Shown: positions 1-11,820 of the stretch, one piece after another | Numbering within the stretch: the stretch's first letter is position 1 | How the letters are laid out: every line of letters begins with the position of its first letter | NCBI GenBank assembly: GCA_037176885.1 | Contig: JAWWNJ010000079.1 | Coordinates: 62,001-126,000, forward strand | Source: Favolaschia claudopus | Lineage: Eukaryota > Basidiomycota > Agaricomycetes > Agaricales > Mycenaceae | DNA: 64,000 nt | Direction of reading: 5' to 3' | The notes under the pieces: generated by a model | What the model was told of the DNA's origin: nothing | Seen by the model: the letters and a program-made list of their open reading frames with translations, nothing else | Databases searched by the model: none | Position numbers and translations under genes: made by a program

Positions 1-594
1 CACCCCTCGTGCGACGCCACGAGAAACGTCGTAGCCAGAAACCTCGGCACCCCTCGTACGAAGCCACCCAAAAAATTGCCCAAAAAGGAAGGTCTCCGCT
101 CCACCTTCTTCCACGTCATCGTCAGCCTCGAAAAACGCTGCAGATCCCGTCCTCAGCCAACTACGCACACAGCGCCATCTCCGCAAAATCAAGCACTTTC
201 GACACCTCGCACCCCTGACATGTCGCATCCACATCAAAACATCTGTCTGCCGCGTCCATCATTCGACATGTGCCCCAGACGAGGAGAGTTCCATGCGTCT
301 ACACCCAAGCGAGGGCCAGTAGTGGAGCTCGCAGCGCGTGACGGGGAGCTCACAAGATCCGCTGGCGTGGAGGCCGCGAGATGCCTACCATCCCATCCGA
401 CGAGCGGGCGGCCTCTCACCGTGCCCGTCGCAGACTGCGCGCCGCACCGTACGCGCGCGAGGACGACACCACACTCCTCGTACCCCGCTCCTCCTCCTCC
501 CCCGGTCCTGATCGCTCCTCCTCGACCTCACATCCCGGTCCTCTTCCACCTCAAGGTATCCGGCGCCACAAAACGAAGTAAAGCGACACGAAGA
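1..594. other. No confident gene; expected site of the last G-alpha exon
   Basis: The stretch beyond the last recognisable G-alpha exon should hold the exon(s) coding the C-terminal third of that protein. I do not see the expected conserved motifs on the minus strand (the TCAT guanine-contact motif or the C-terminal receptor-contact tail). The first 68 bases contain two copies of a 20-base unit starting CACCCCTCGT, at 1-20 and 49-68, matching at 18 of 20 positions. Overlapping plus-strand frames are open but look low in complexity, so I do not call them. Confidence 0.4.
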
Positions 595-599
595 CTCAC

Positions 600-2548
600 C
601 AACGGACTCCGCGGCAACTTCTCCGCAAACAGATCAATCTTATTCAAAAACAAGATGATGCTCGTCTTGACGAACCACCGCGAGTTGCAGATCGAGTCGA
701 AGAGCGTGAGGGCTTCTTGCATGCGGTTCTGCGAAACAGGTGAGTAAGGTGCGGGGACGGGAGAGGGGAGGCGAGAGGGGGAGTATAGAGACAAGACGAG
801 GGAAGGTGGTAACGACATGCGGGAGCGTGAAGGGGACGAGGCGGCGGAGGTAGCGAGAATAGATAAGCAGAGAGGGACGAAGTGGAGAAGGACGGGGAAA
901 CGAAGTACGTATCGTAACAAGTAGACTCGAAAAAAACAAGACACGTACCACACTCTCATCCTCATACAACATCTGATCATACTCGCTCAGCGACACCAAA
1001 AACACCAGCGCCGTCACGTTCTCGAAGCAGTGGATCCACTTTTTGCGCTCGGAGCGCTGGCCGCCGACGTCGAAGAGCTTGTACGTCAGTTCGCCGACCT
1101 GCGAGAAAAAGGGGGCGTCAGCATTCGATCGGTGAATATGTGAAGAAGGAGAGGGGGGAGAAGAGAAGGGGAGGTGGAGATGAGAAGAGAAGGAGGAAGG
1201 CGGCGAGAAAGCAAGAGACACGAGAGGAGGGCGCGGAGGGTCGAGACACGCCCCGACACGTCAGGGCACGAACAAGCCGCACAGACAGGGCCCGGACGAC
1301 ATACACCGAAAGACACCCCAAGAACTCGGAACGCACGCCCCACTACTTCCTCCGCCCACTCTTCCGCCAACACCGCGCTTTATTTTCTATACTGAGAACA
1401 AGAGCGTCGTCGCACCTTAAAAGTCGTCTCCGTAATCCCCGTCGTCTTCACCCTCGACCTCAAAATATCCTGGTCCGTGGGGAGGTAGTCCTGCGCCGCC
1501 ATGCGGTCGATCGCGTTGAAGTAGTACACGGCGCTGTCGTTGAGCTGGAACTCGCGGGAGCGGCGGACGGCTTCTTTTACGCCGGGGTCTGGGGGGGGTG
1601 GGGTTAGCGAGCCCCAAATGATAAAAAAGAAGGGTGGAGGTGAAGGGTGGGGGCGGGTGGGGGTATGAGGAGAAGGGGCGGGGAGAAGGGAGGGAGGGAG
1701 GAGGGGTGGGAGAGGAGAGGTGGGTGGGAGGTAGAGGGAGTGGGAGGGAGAGTAGAGGACGGGGAAGGAGCAGAGGGAGCAGGGTGGGGAGGGAGAGATG
1801 GGGAAAAAGACGCACCCCTCCAAAGCCCACGAACGGCATCAGCGACATCCCGCGGGAGGACGTCCGCCTCGATCTGCGGGGGAAGCGACAGGATGGTGGC
1901 GCGGCGGGCGTCGTTCTGCGGGGCGAGGGAGATGTCGAGTTGGGGCATTGCTTCGAGGATCGCGCTGCGAAAAAAGTCAGTATTTGCTGAAAAATGAGGG
2001 AAAAGTGAAGATATGCGAAGAAACCACCGCTCGCAGCGGCAGCTTCGACGAATAAAGGAGGGAGGAATAGAGGAATAGCGGGAAGAAACGCCACGCACCG
2101 CATACTCTGAATCGTATTCGAATAGATAATCTCCTTATACGCATCCCTCTCCTGGGCGTTGTACCCGTTGTGGTTGATGATCTTCATCTGCTTGAGGACG
2201 GTGGACTTGCCCGACTCGCCCGCGCCGAGGAGGAGCATCTTGATTTCGTTCTTGGCCATCATGCGGTCGCGCTTGAGCTGGTTCTCGATTTCGTCGTTGC
2301 CTGGGGGAAGCAGGGGTGGGTTAGCGGGGTGAGGTGGGGAGCGAGAGGGAGGGGTAGGGGATGGGGTGGGGCAGGAGAGGCTGAGTGGGGAGCGTGGAGG
2401 AGCCGTCGCTACCCTTGCCGTCGCCCCTCTCGACGACGACGGCGAAGACGACGACAGCGAACATGGGGGAACGACGAAAAAGACGGAGAAAAAGCGACTC
2501 ACGAGCCTTCGCCTCCTCATCCACACCAGTACTATTCACGCATCCCAT
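600..2548 (-). CDS. Heterotrimeric G-protein alpha subunit, 3' end missing from window
   Basis: GTP-binding alpha subunit that relays signals from seven-helix receptors at the plasma membrane. The start at 2548 gives MGCVNSTG, the N-myristoylation (G2) and palmitoylation (C3) signal of fungal group I-like G-alpha proteins. Exons are about 2503-2548, 2099-2301, 1822-1968, 1417-1590, 949-1101 and 600-738. They encode in order the P-loop [12 protein letters not shown], the helical domain, LWRDPGV leading into switch I (RSRVKTTGI), switch II ([13 protein letters not shown]) and the guanine-specificity motif FLNKIDLF. The last exon ends at a good GTGAGT donor, after which the TCAT motif and C-terminus are not found in the window. 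Introns are long for this genome (roughly 130-315 nt) and strongly pyrimidine-rich in the transcript. Identification is very secure; integrity of the 3' end is unknown. Confidence 0.93.
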
Positions 2549-4849
2549 TTTGTCTCTCTTTTCGTCTCCTTGGTGGCGGTCTCGGTGGCGGTCTCAGCGG
2601 GGCCTCACAACGGGCTTTTGAGGATAAGTAACGAGCGGGTACGCTGCTTCAACGCCGACGAAGGGCCTCGACGAAGCTGAGAACGACGAGGGGGAGAAAG
2701 GGAGAGGGAGGGGAGGGTGGAGGGGGGAGAGTGATGGGAAAAGGGAAGCTTAGTCGTCCTTGATACTCCTTATGTAAACTTGTTTACCCCTGTGGTCCTA
2801 AGGATCTTCACAATCAATCAATAACAAGACCCCGGCCGCCGGACCATGTGCCTGATTGATTTGTTCCCATCTTTTTCCAAGTCTTCCTTCCTTGTCATCG
2901 ACGTCGACAACGACGACAACGATGGCGTCGGCGTCGCACCTCGCGATATCCACACCCTCGTTGGTGTTCTTGGGAGTCCGCCGTGGGACTGAGAAAACAG
3001 CAAGATCCATCCCTTGTCTCACTCACCCAATCCCGCTCTAAATCTTTGCCTCCAAAATTGCACCCGCACGCACCCGACAAGCGGCAGCTGGTCGAACAAT
3101 CGAATCAATATATTTGTCCCCCCTCACTGTCCTGCTCGTCCACCCCCTATCGCTGTCTAGCTGGTTGTCTTCCAGATTTTCGACTCCTGAATCACTGTAA
3201 CTTTTGTTTCTCACAACGGCGACAACGAAGAGAATTCTGATTGAAGCGCACCTACCACCTGAGCGGAGTGAATCTCTATCTACCCCATTCACCATCTTTC
3301 CGCCAGCCTCGCAAAATGCAATCTGTTTATCTTCATACACTCACCTTCCCCCTGTCTCTCGACATAATCCCCCGCTCGCCCGACCATCCCGCACGCTCCC
3401 ACTCTCTTCCTCTTCCGCATTTTCGGCATCACTCAATCCCACTTCCGACAAGCTCTGACTTGTTTCACTCTCTGTCTCACCTACCTGATTAATCTTCCTC
3501 GCATGTCGGCTGCCCGCTCGACGCGGACATGTCTCGCCTCGCCTCTATCACATCCAATGATACATATGTCTCAAATTCAGCAAACGTTCCTACATACGAA
3601 TGTCAGCACAGGCGGCCTCCCGACCCTCCGCTCCGCCTCTTCGTTGCATTAATAATTATTCCAGCCGTCACCGATTCGCCGAAATACAGTAATAATATCA
3701 TTCAACACTCCTTCTTCCCTTCCCTTCCCTTCCCTCTGCCATTGCCAATAATGCTCAGCTCGTCTCTTCTCCCCATCCTCCTCGCCATCGCCAAGTCCGA
3801 CACCCCATCACGCATGTCGAACGCAAACGCCAATCAAAGATTTTCCCCGTTCCTCTTTTGACCCGATTTTCCCTTGATCAATCTCGACGGCCTTGGGCAC
3901 CGCCACCTTGCAACTGCTCAGTCATCGCTTACACGAAACAGTTTAAACTTTACACCAAGTTTACACGGAGTTGGTGTTGGTTATAAAGCAAGCAAGCTAC
4001 CAAAGACCGAGAACCAAGTACGCTAATGAGTTCTAACGAGTGAAGCGCGGGTTTCAGCACTCGAAGTTCTCGAACCGACTTGAACTGTCCCCGTCCTGCT
4101 CAAGCTTCCGAACTCTCCAACGAACGAAACAACGTCGGAGACTCGGACAAAAGTCTGCTTGTCTTCCTTCTCGATCTCTTCTTTTACACCAGGAACACCA
4201 TGCTAAGCGCGCTACGTAGCTGCATCCTCCCATACCTTCGGCAGTCGACTCTTTCTCGTCTTTCTCGACGAGCTAAGTCGAGCTTCAATCGTCGAATCCC
4301 GCATCATCGACGCTAAATGCAGTAAAATTATGTGCAAAATGCAGCGCAATTAAGTTTGAGAATCCACGCTTCTTCAAGTTCTCAGCCACATCGCGACTCA
4401 CTCGCTCACCTTCTCTCCCCCCCCCCCCCCCCCCGCCCGAAACTCGAGCCCCAGCCGCCTCTCGTTAAGAGATCTCACCACTTGAAGATCGTCCATCGTA
4501 GGGATGGGATGACTCGACAATCTGTTCAACAATCGCGCGTGAGTTTCCCGCAATATTCCAGGAATTTTGAGCTAATGATAATCCGAATAAATTGCAGCTA
4601 TGCGCTCGTTGTACGGTATGTACATTCGCCGTCTGATAATCTGCACTCGAAGATGAACTTGGGATCACAGATGAAGTGCGTACGGGAATTGCATACCGCT
4701 CTCAATTCTTTTCACACACTCCCGCTGATCTCTCTCCCCACAGTCATACCGTTCTCAGAGATTCATGGGTGTAGCTAAATTCAAACCGGAAACTCCATGA
4801 TATATTCCCCATACACCGTCTGTATCGTCCTGCTCTTCCCTCAGCTACC
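2549..4849. other. Intergenic region without a recognisable gene
   Basis: This 2.3-kb stretch holds the presumed G-alpha promoter at its left end and the upstream region of the membrane-protein gene at its right. Many short open frames exist but none resembles a known protein or can be joined by convincing introns. An uninterrupted run of 18 C residues lies at about 4417-4434. A TATAAA-like sequence occurs near 3980, but no gene was placed after it. Confidence 0.5.
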
Positions 4850-6318
4850 ATGATCTCTCCTCGCCAACGAATTATCGACGATACCGACCCCGTCATCCAA
4901 TACAGCCCCAACGACTGGTCCGTGGCAGACCCACAATCGCTCCAAACCGGCAACTTTGGCCCCATCTTTCACGACACCTCACATTTCTCCGATTCATCGA
5001 ACTCCAGCATCAGCTTTCCCTTCAACGGCGAGCCCTCTTCAAATTTCTCCGTTCTTAATTGCTAATAGCGAATCTCATCGACCGCCTCACAGGCACGTCC
5101 ATCAGTGTCTACGGCACCATCAATACTTCCACAACGAACGACATAACGGACCCAACTTGGGACTGTCTCGTAGATCGCGTCAAAATCCCCAACGGGCAAG
5201 ATACCTTTGCCTCGCAAGAGAACAACTGGCTACTATGCTCTCAGCCCAACCTCCCTCCCGGCCCCCACGTCCTAACGATCCAGGTGCATTCGCAAGGGCA
5301 GCCCTTCTACTTCGACTACCTCGCATACACCCCGCTCAGTCCGGACTCGGACGCGTCTGTAGGATTTCAATCCGCAGACCCAGAGCCACGCCGATGGGTA
5401 TACTCCCCAACGGACGCCGCAGTTTCCTTCGGGCCAGGCTGGCGACCATTCGGCGGAGAAAACGGGACAAACGAGCACGGCTCGCAAGTGTCCGTCTCCT
5501 TTTATGGTGCGTGAAATCACAATTTCACACCTCTTTCAACTCCTGAGTCATAATTACATACTCCCAGGTACCCAAATCGTCCCATACGGCTTTATCCCTA
5601 CGGAGTTCCCACACAGCGCCAGCTGGGCAACATACACCATGGACGACGGCACTCCAATCAACTTCACATTACCGGGGCTTTCACCCAGCGCAACGACGAC
5701 GCAGTATTTCATGCGGCTGGTCACGCTGCACACCGTGTCCAGTGGACTGCACACCCTCGTCATCACATACGGCGGTGACCTTGATCACACTCCCCTATGC
5801 ATCGGGGGTTTCTATGTAACCGATGCGAGCACGACGCAATTCCCGTCCGAGTCGGCTGAATCATCAATATTGCCATCTCCTTCGCATTCCAGCACACCCG
5901 CGAACCTTCCTCCCGCCACTAGCATCTCGGGCTCTCCATCCCGTTCTAACTCTCCCAATCCCACAAACCACATTAAACCCGCCTCCCTCCCTAACATCTT
6001 GATCGGCGGAATCCTCGCATTCTTCCTCCTCGCATCACTCGCCTTCTACTGGATCCGTCGGCGACGTCGAGGCCGAATACCCCACAATCCCACTTCCCTC
6101 GTGCCGTATGTTATGTCAGGCGCAGATATTCCGCGTCGCGCGGGATTACGACGAACGTCCGACCTGCGGACTGTGATCGTAAGGGCGAAGGTATTTCACA
6201 GCCAGCATTTCAACACGAACACACCGGCAATGCCGGTCAGATGCAAATGCCTCCCGTGTCCTCGTCGGAATCGCACGTAGCAGTCGAACACCCGCCGCCG
6301 GGATACAGCCTGGAATGA
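4850..6318 (+). CDS. Single-pass membrane protein with paired beta-sandwich ectodomain
   Basis: Member of a family common in Agaricomycetes, function unknown. Exons are 4850-5027, 5093-5506 and 5568 onward. The ectodomain starts RQRIIDDTDPVIQYSP and has two similar halves (DPTWDCLVDRVKIPNG, then SWATYTMDDGTPINFTLPG), like tandem galactose-binding-type folds. A Ser/Pro/Thr-rich stalk follows, then a transmembrane helix at roughly 5995-6050 and a basic stop-transfer run of arginines. Intron 1 uses a GC-AG boundary (GCGAGC donor). The frame open after the membrane helix stops at 6280, but another frame gives a tail ending PPPGYSLE at 6318; the paralogue at 11821 ends IPPGYSVE, so the tail is probably real and is reached by an unrecognised intron or a frameshift near 6100-6200. 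No signal peptide is obvious at the chosen start. Confidence 0.75.
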
Positions 6319-6700
6319 GTAGAATCATGCTGTGATCCAAAATAATAATGTCAGCGGCATATATCACACTTGAGAGAAAAAAATTCGCTTCAACCGTGCA
6401 TCTCAAACGAGAACTTTACATTTAGCGAATTTTGAACATCCAGCAAGCCGCTGTTGAGAATTGATTCGGCCTTCGCTCGCCGTGGCGGCCGATCAAATTG
6501 CGGCAATACTGCCTAACAATGCCGAGCTCACACCAAGGCCAAAAAATTGCACCAACGATGTATTCAAACCGCAAGAAACATGCACTCATCATGTAAAAGA
6601 ATGGAAACGGAGCCGTCATTCGTATTTGAGCTGCACTGCATTTTTCGTGAATTTGTGATCACGAAACTTAACAGGAATTGATAGTACTTACCATTTTATT
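6319..6700. repeat. Diverged copy of the MYND 3' flank
   Basis: No gene seen. Parts of this stretch (around 6620-6650) resemble the sequence downstream of MYND genes B (about 26490-26930) and C (about 38550-38860), which suggests the 3' flank was duplicated along with the gene and has decayed here. The match is short and was judged by eye. Confidence 0.35.
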
Positions 6701-8490
6701 TCAACGAACAAGATCGTTCGGGTTCGCATCTAAGGATTTGCGGGTGTGCCTTGTTGAAAGAGAGGGCTGATGTAGTAACATATCAGTAAGCCGAAACGAT
6801 TCGGAAACGAAGTCATACGGGCGATGCTGAGGGTCAACTTCTTGCAAACGATTGGCCGCATATACGAGCCCATGTACATCGAGGCCAAATTCGCGACCCA
6901 ACTGATCCGCAATCGAGTCTGGCGAGATATCGTCGTCGTCATAGCCGCCTTTCTGGTACATCATGCACATCCAGTGCGCAATCTTTCCAACATGTTCAGG
7001 ATCTCCTCTGGTTAACGCCACATCCCGAACTTGACGAAAACGCTCTCGAACGAACGTATCTTCAATGGTAAAAAGCTCCACCTCATTATCCGCGTTGTAC
7101 AGGATATATTCGATTTCAGGAGCCATGTCGAGTTGCGCAATTTGAGCGGTAAGTGCCAGGGGACGTTTGAACCCGTTTTGCGGAGGGCCTATGCGAGATT
7201 GGAGAGTGGCGGCGACTCCATGAAGGGGATGTTCGACGGCTTGGGAGACCGTGTCAAAGTCTAACGGCTTCCCGCATACTGCTTTGTGGCCGGCCTTCCA
7301 ATCCGCCAGTTGACACTCTCTGTAAGCATAATCATATACAGTTATCAGCATTTCGGCCACGCAGCTTGAATAAGTTGACAGACCGAGAACAATATGAGAC
7401 TTGACGCTTCATCTTGTCAAAGCATCGCCCACACCTAGGATATTTGACAGAACCCTCTGCCGCCGTCTTTCCGCAACCAATGTAGGAGCAAACCGCTCTC
7501 TCTTGACCGCGCCGCGAGAAGAAATCCGCCTTGTTTGCTTTAGCATCCGCCTTCGCTGCCTCGTAACCTATACTCTCTATGATGTTGGGATTCAATCTCC
7601 AGTAGTCGGGCGGAAGCTTTCGCTTTTCAAGTGTCGTGACAAGGGGGCGAGGGTCGTGGCCAAGAAAAGTCGTCATCGTAAAATACAAAATATGGCCTAT
7701 TTACATCATCGTTAGCTAAGACGTCTATGGTTGGCGCTCAGAAAAGCTAGAGATGATACTCACATATCAGTTTGGTTCGAACCGCCATCATTCTAGCAAG
7801 CACGACTTTCTCCGCCTCCGACTGAATCAAAGCCTGCTGCATTGCCGTCCAGTCATCCCAATCCGAATGCGCAACATATCTAGGCTGTCCAGGCACGACC
7901 GTTGTTTCCTCGAGCATCGCGGATCTAAGAAGCCGGAGAAAAGCGTCCCCGTCCGATTGAAGACTCGTCGATCGAAGCTCTGGACAATAAGCGCGCGCAT
8001 CGTTTAAATCCTTGGCCACAGAACAAATCGCAGCCAATGCCCCAAGAACATGTTTCCCTCGCTCATGAGGCTTCGCGCGCTTCCATTTCTTCTCAAAGTC
8101 ATCGTGGACGAGATGAACGAGGGCATCATAAGACATCATCCGTTGCACCTCGCAGGTTTGTCGCAGAAGGAACTGATACCCGTTAAGGTTGTGATCTAGA
8201 ACCCATTCTGTGTCTTGCACCTCTTCCCGAAATTCAGAGGAAAGCGTTTGCAGCAGCACCGAGCGCTGCGAGAGTATCGAGAGGCGTGCTTCCCAGACAC
8301 GATCCCATTGCTCCGGATCTCGTTGAGCGTCGCAGGCTAAGGGGTCCAAGCTCATATGAACGGCCAAGGGTAAGATATGAACCGAAGTTTGGTCGAGGAA
8401 GAAGAGTCGCCGGCGAATACAGTCGAAGGAAGGAAGACACCCTGAAGCTTCTAGATTCAGCGCGAGCAAGCATCTACAATCATCGTCCAA
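6701..8490 (-). CDS. MYND zinc-finger protein, copy A
   Basis: Protein of unknown role carrying a MYND finger, a Zn-binding domain that usually mediates protein contacts. Exons are about 7764-8490, 7384-7696 and 6701-7319. The finger spans exons 2 and 3: CSYIGC, then CGRCF, YCSRECQ, DWKAGHK and C. Upstream is a helical region with the HLVHDDFEKKWKRA block shared by copies B and C; downstream is the PPQNGFKR block and a conserved C-terminal helical domain. Splice sites fall at the same codons as in B and C. The frame is open to 8490, but its first ATG there is at 8355, so either translation starts at 8355 or a 5' exon was missed. A is the most diverged of the three copies and its frame is intact. 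Confidence 0.8.
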
Positions 8491-8695
8491 ACAATGGCTG
8501 ATAATGCGGCGCTATTAGCTAAAAGTTAGTAAAACCGCCCTAAGTCGCAACAAGTTCGTTCGATTTCAAGCGCGCTCAAGGGGCTCGGTCTTCTTGCTTC
8601 CGGTTTTCTGATTTGCTGACCAAGTATCTGCTGAAGAGCTGCTGTTCGAAGTGAAACTATGAAATCAAATCTTCATGGAGCTAGTGCTCATACTC

Positions 8696-11148
8696 CTACC
8701 TCTTCCGCCCCCTCGCACTCTTCACCCGCGGAACCCACTCCTTCCCCGTCAAATCCGTCACCTTTATACCTCTCCCAACCAACAACGCCTCTGCGATCGA
8801 GACGCATCCGCTTTGATTGATTGCGCGTCTGAATAAATACGATAATATTGAGCAACTTGCCAGTGAAGAGGCCGAGCGGGGAAGGGAGAGCAAATGAAGA
8901 CATCAAACTCACTCAGTCGTAGGCCATTTGAAACCCCGTAACTCGATGTGTTTGAGCGACGGAAACATCTCCACGTCCAGCTCAACTGTTTTGCTGTGAA
9001 GAAATTTGGAATTGATGATTTAGTAATTAAGTCAGCGTGGCGATGAAAGAAACGACAAACGGGGGTAGGTTCGTAGCGATGATCTTCGTCAGGGACGTGT
9101 GTGGCGCCTCGAGACTGTGAGCTAGGGTGTATTCCTATCACACGAAGTTAAATCAACAAGAAATCTTCGGACGTACGACGAACTCACGTCATGGAATTCC
9201 AAATCGATCAGATTTGGACAGAGCTCAAAAGTGTCCTCGAAACCCTCAGTGTCGGACGGAACGGCGAGGTGAAGTAAACGTTCGCCGTGCATTTTTATGA
9301 ACTCGATGAAGGACTCCAAGGTGTCGTCGCCAATTGAGCGTGGCAGGATGAGGGTATGGAGGGATGCGAGGCTTTCAGGTAAGTGGGTTAACTGACGGAT
9401 TCTCTGATGTATAGAAGAATAGGACGTACCTCAAACTTTTCAAAATGTTGAGGCAGTGTATACTCCACCCATCAATGCGCAGTGAGCGGAGGGAATCAAG
9501 GCCCGGGGCCAAGGATTCAGACAGCGATGAGGTGACAGTGGTATTGGGCCGGGTCGGCGGGTCGGCGGTGTGTATCGCCAAGACACGGAGCTGAGCGAAG
9601 GGCTGGAAGAGAACGGCCGAGGAAGGAGCGAAGTCAAGTCCCGCGTGGAGTTCAACTAGAGTCGCGCCGGCCGTACTAGCCAAAATGCTGACGGTGGCGA
9701 GGCTGAGTGCGTACATCGCGCCGTATGTTTTGTGGTAGAGGAAACGGAGATTGGTTGCCCGAGAGAGAATGGTTATCATGGCGTCGCTGTTCACCCGGGT
9801 TTCTGCTGGGAAGATGTAGTGAATCGAGGAACCGAGATTGTCGTGTTGTTGCAGTTGTTGTGCTACGGAACGGGCTTTGTGCCAGGAATTGAGGCGTAGC
9901 GAATCGTATACGTATGGGAGAGCAAGTCGCTTAAAACACAACAACGAAGAATGAGCGCAGTTCGAGGTTATTGACAAATTTCTGCTCACGTTGAATGATT
10001 TGGACACGCAAAGAATGGGGACACGCGAAGGGTATTTTTCGTTCGATCTGGGGCTAAACTCTGGGTCGCGTCGCTCTTCCACGTCCAACGCGAAGAAAAG
10101 GACGCGACGCCAAATTTCGTTGCGAGTCATCTCTGAAGCAGAGGACATCGGGACAAAATCTGGGTTCAGTGAAGGAGTAATCTCAGCGCCGATTGCTGAG
10201 GGCGCGCCTTCTGAGTCGCAGGAATGGGACTGAACTTGAAGATCCCTAGGTGCATACTAGTCAGAGGTAATGAAGGCACCATAATTCTCTCCTCGTACTT
10301 CGGGTTGTTCGTATACCGAGCAAGAGCTTTGAGCTTGGGATCGGCGTCGATAAGGAAACGTGCACGATCGCGTAACGAGACCGGGAAGTCTATGCATTGG
10401 AGGGATGGAATGTCGGCAAGCCGTCGAATAAAATGAGGCACAGTATCAAACAGGGCGGAGATCTGCACGATACGGAGGGAGGCGCATTGCGCCAGTGACT
10501 GGGCAAATTCATCCGCTCGGTTAGCACGAAACCAGTAGGGCTCGTTGCCATATGGAAGGTTAATAGTCTTAGAAATCCATTGGCTTCTGCGATCTTCAAG
10601 AGATAAAAAAAACATACCTGAATGTCCCACGTCTGAAGACAAGAATTGATTGTGTTGATCAAGGCCTGGAAATGCTTGTTTTTGAGGGGTTTGTGCATCC
10701 ACGGGTCGGATATTATAACACGATGCGGATTGATACGAGAGAGAGCTTTGCACAGGCCAATCGTGCTGTCCGGAGACCAAATGCCCAAGGAGAGGAAGAG
10801 ATCTCGGAGGGTCGACGCAGCAGCTTCAAGAATGGTCTGCATAGCCGCACCGTACCCACCCTCAACTCGAAGCTTCTTGATGAATCGGCCGAATTCAGGA
10901 TTTGCCCGAAGAACTTTTTCAAGAGCATTTGCCTGAGATTTTGAGCGCAGGACTACGACGTGGTAGAGTAGTGGAGTGGCGACGCGCAACCAGTCCTTGC
11001 AGACCAAAAGATACGCAGAGGTGGAGGGAGAGTAGGTGGCAAACGGAGAGACATCAGATGGGTCTGAGAACAATTCGTCGGGGACTTTGAGAGCAGGAGA
11101 GAGGATCTCTGAGATGATCTCGTCCGGCAGCATGGTGGGAGAGGACAA
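8696..11148 (-). CDS. F-box/LRR-type protein, about nine exons
   Basis: Probable substrate-recognition subunit of an SCF ubiquitin ligase, from the large two-part F-box family of mushrooms. The start at 11148 gives LPDEIISEILSPAL and LLVCKDWLRVATPLLY, an F-box-like region, followed by leucine-rich segments. It looks like two genes, but the first half runs through an intron (about 10186-10246) into SLNPDFVPMSSASEMTRNEI, the conserved junction of this family, and continues to a stop at 8696. Exons, in transcript order, are about 10618-11148, 10247-10567, 9990-10185, 9430-9929, 9189-9406, 9056-9135, 8916-8994 and 8696-8846. All joins keep frame using GT-AG introns, one with its acceptor at CAGAG. 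The protein ends in a basic tail, VKSARGRKR. Confidence 0.78.
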
Positions 11149-11820
11149 GTCGATTTGACACGTGAATCAAGCACGTGGTTCAGGTCAACCGCCGTCACGC
11201 TGTGACGTTTGAACGTTTGTCTCAACAAGTCTCAACGGCGAGTCAACGCAATCTCAACGAGTTGGCAACGACCATCCAACGACCTGGACCATCTGTGAAT
11301 TCACAACTCTTTAGCTATTTCTCGAACCCTAAGAACCATCTTACAGTAGTCTCTGGTGAGTCTGGTCTTGCTTCTCCGGGATTCATCAACGTTTCTGAAG
11401 TTTGAACCCGAGCAACCGCCCTACTAGTATGCAGCAACCTCCGCTGAAGTAAACTTGAAGAAGCGGCAGGTAATGGACTGTCAGGACTGAGCTCGGAATT
11501 GCTCGGCGAATCCGGGTCGTTTCCGGGGAGGTCTTTCACCTCAGTCTCACCGTGACGCCTTAAGTTAATTACGCTCCAGAGATCGTTGAACAATTCAACC
11601 ACTGCTTCCTGCCACCTTGTGTTATTTCATCCCACTACTCCTATTCATAAGCTGTCGAATCGCACCTGGTCCGCGAGTCGGATGATTGCGCAGCAGCTCG
11701 CATATTAAGGCGAAGTGAATATTATTGACTTGTAGTTCAAACGGTCTAATTTTGATGAAAAAACAAAATATTGCTATGCGTAAGTCGTCTGAACACAAGA
11801 AAAGCTAATTCAACCAAATT
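11149..11820. other. Intergenic, no supported gene
   Basis: It lies between the F-box gene start and the end of the membrane-protein pseudogene. A 95-codon minus-strand frame at 11315-11602 has no recognisable features. Short CAACGA/TCAACG motifs recur near 11215-11290. Nothing else stands out. Confidence 0.45.

Noticed and set aside
76..747. Long plus-strand open frame of 223 codons
   Set aside because: Low-complexity Pro/Ser/Arg composition, and it overlaps the G-alpha exon on the other strand.
1140..2680. Several plus-strand frames rich in Gly/Arg/Glu
   Set aside because: They are shadows of polypyrimidine introns of the G-alpha gene.
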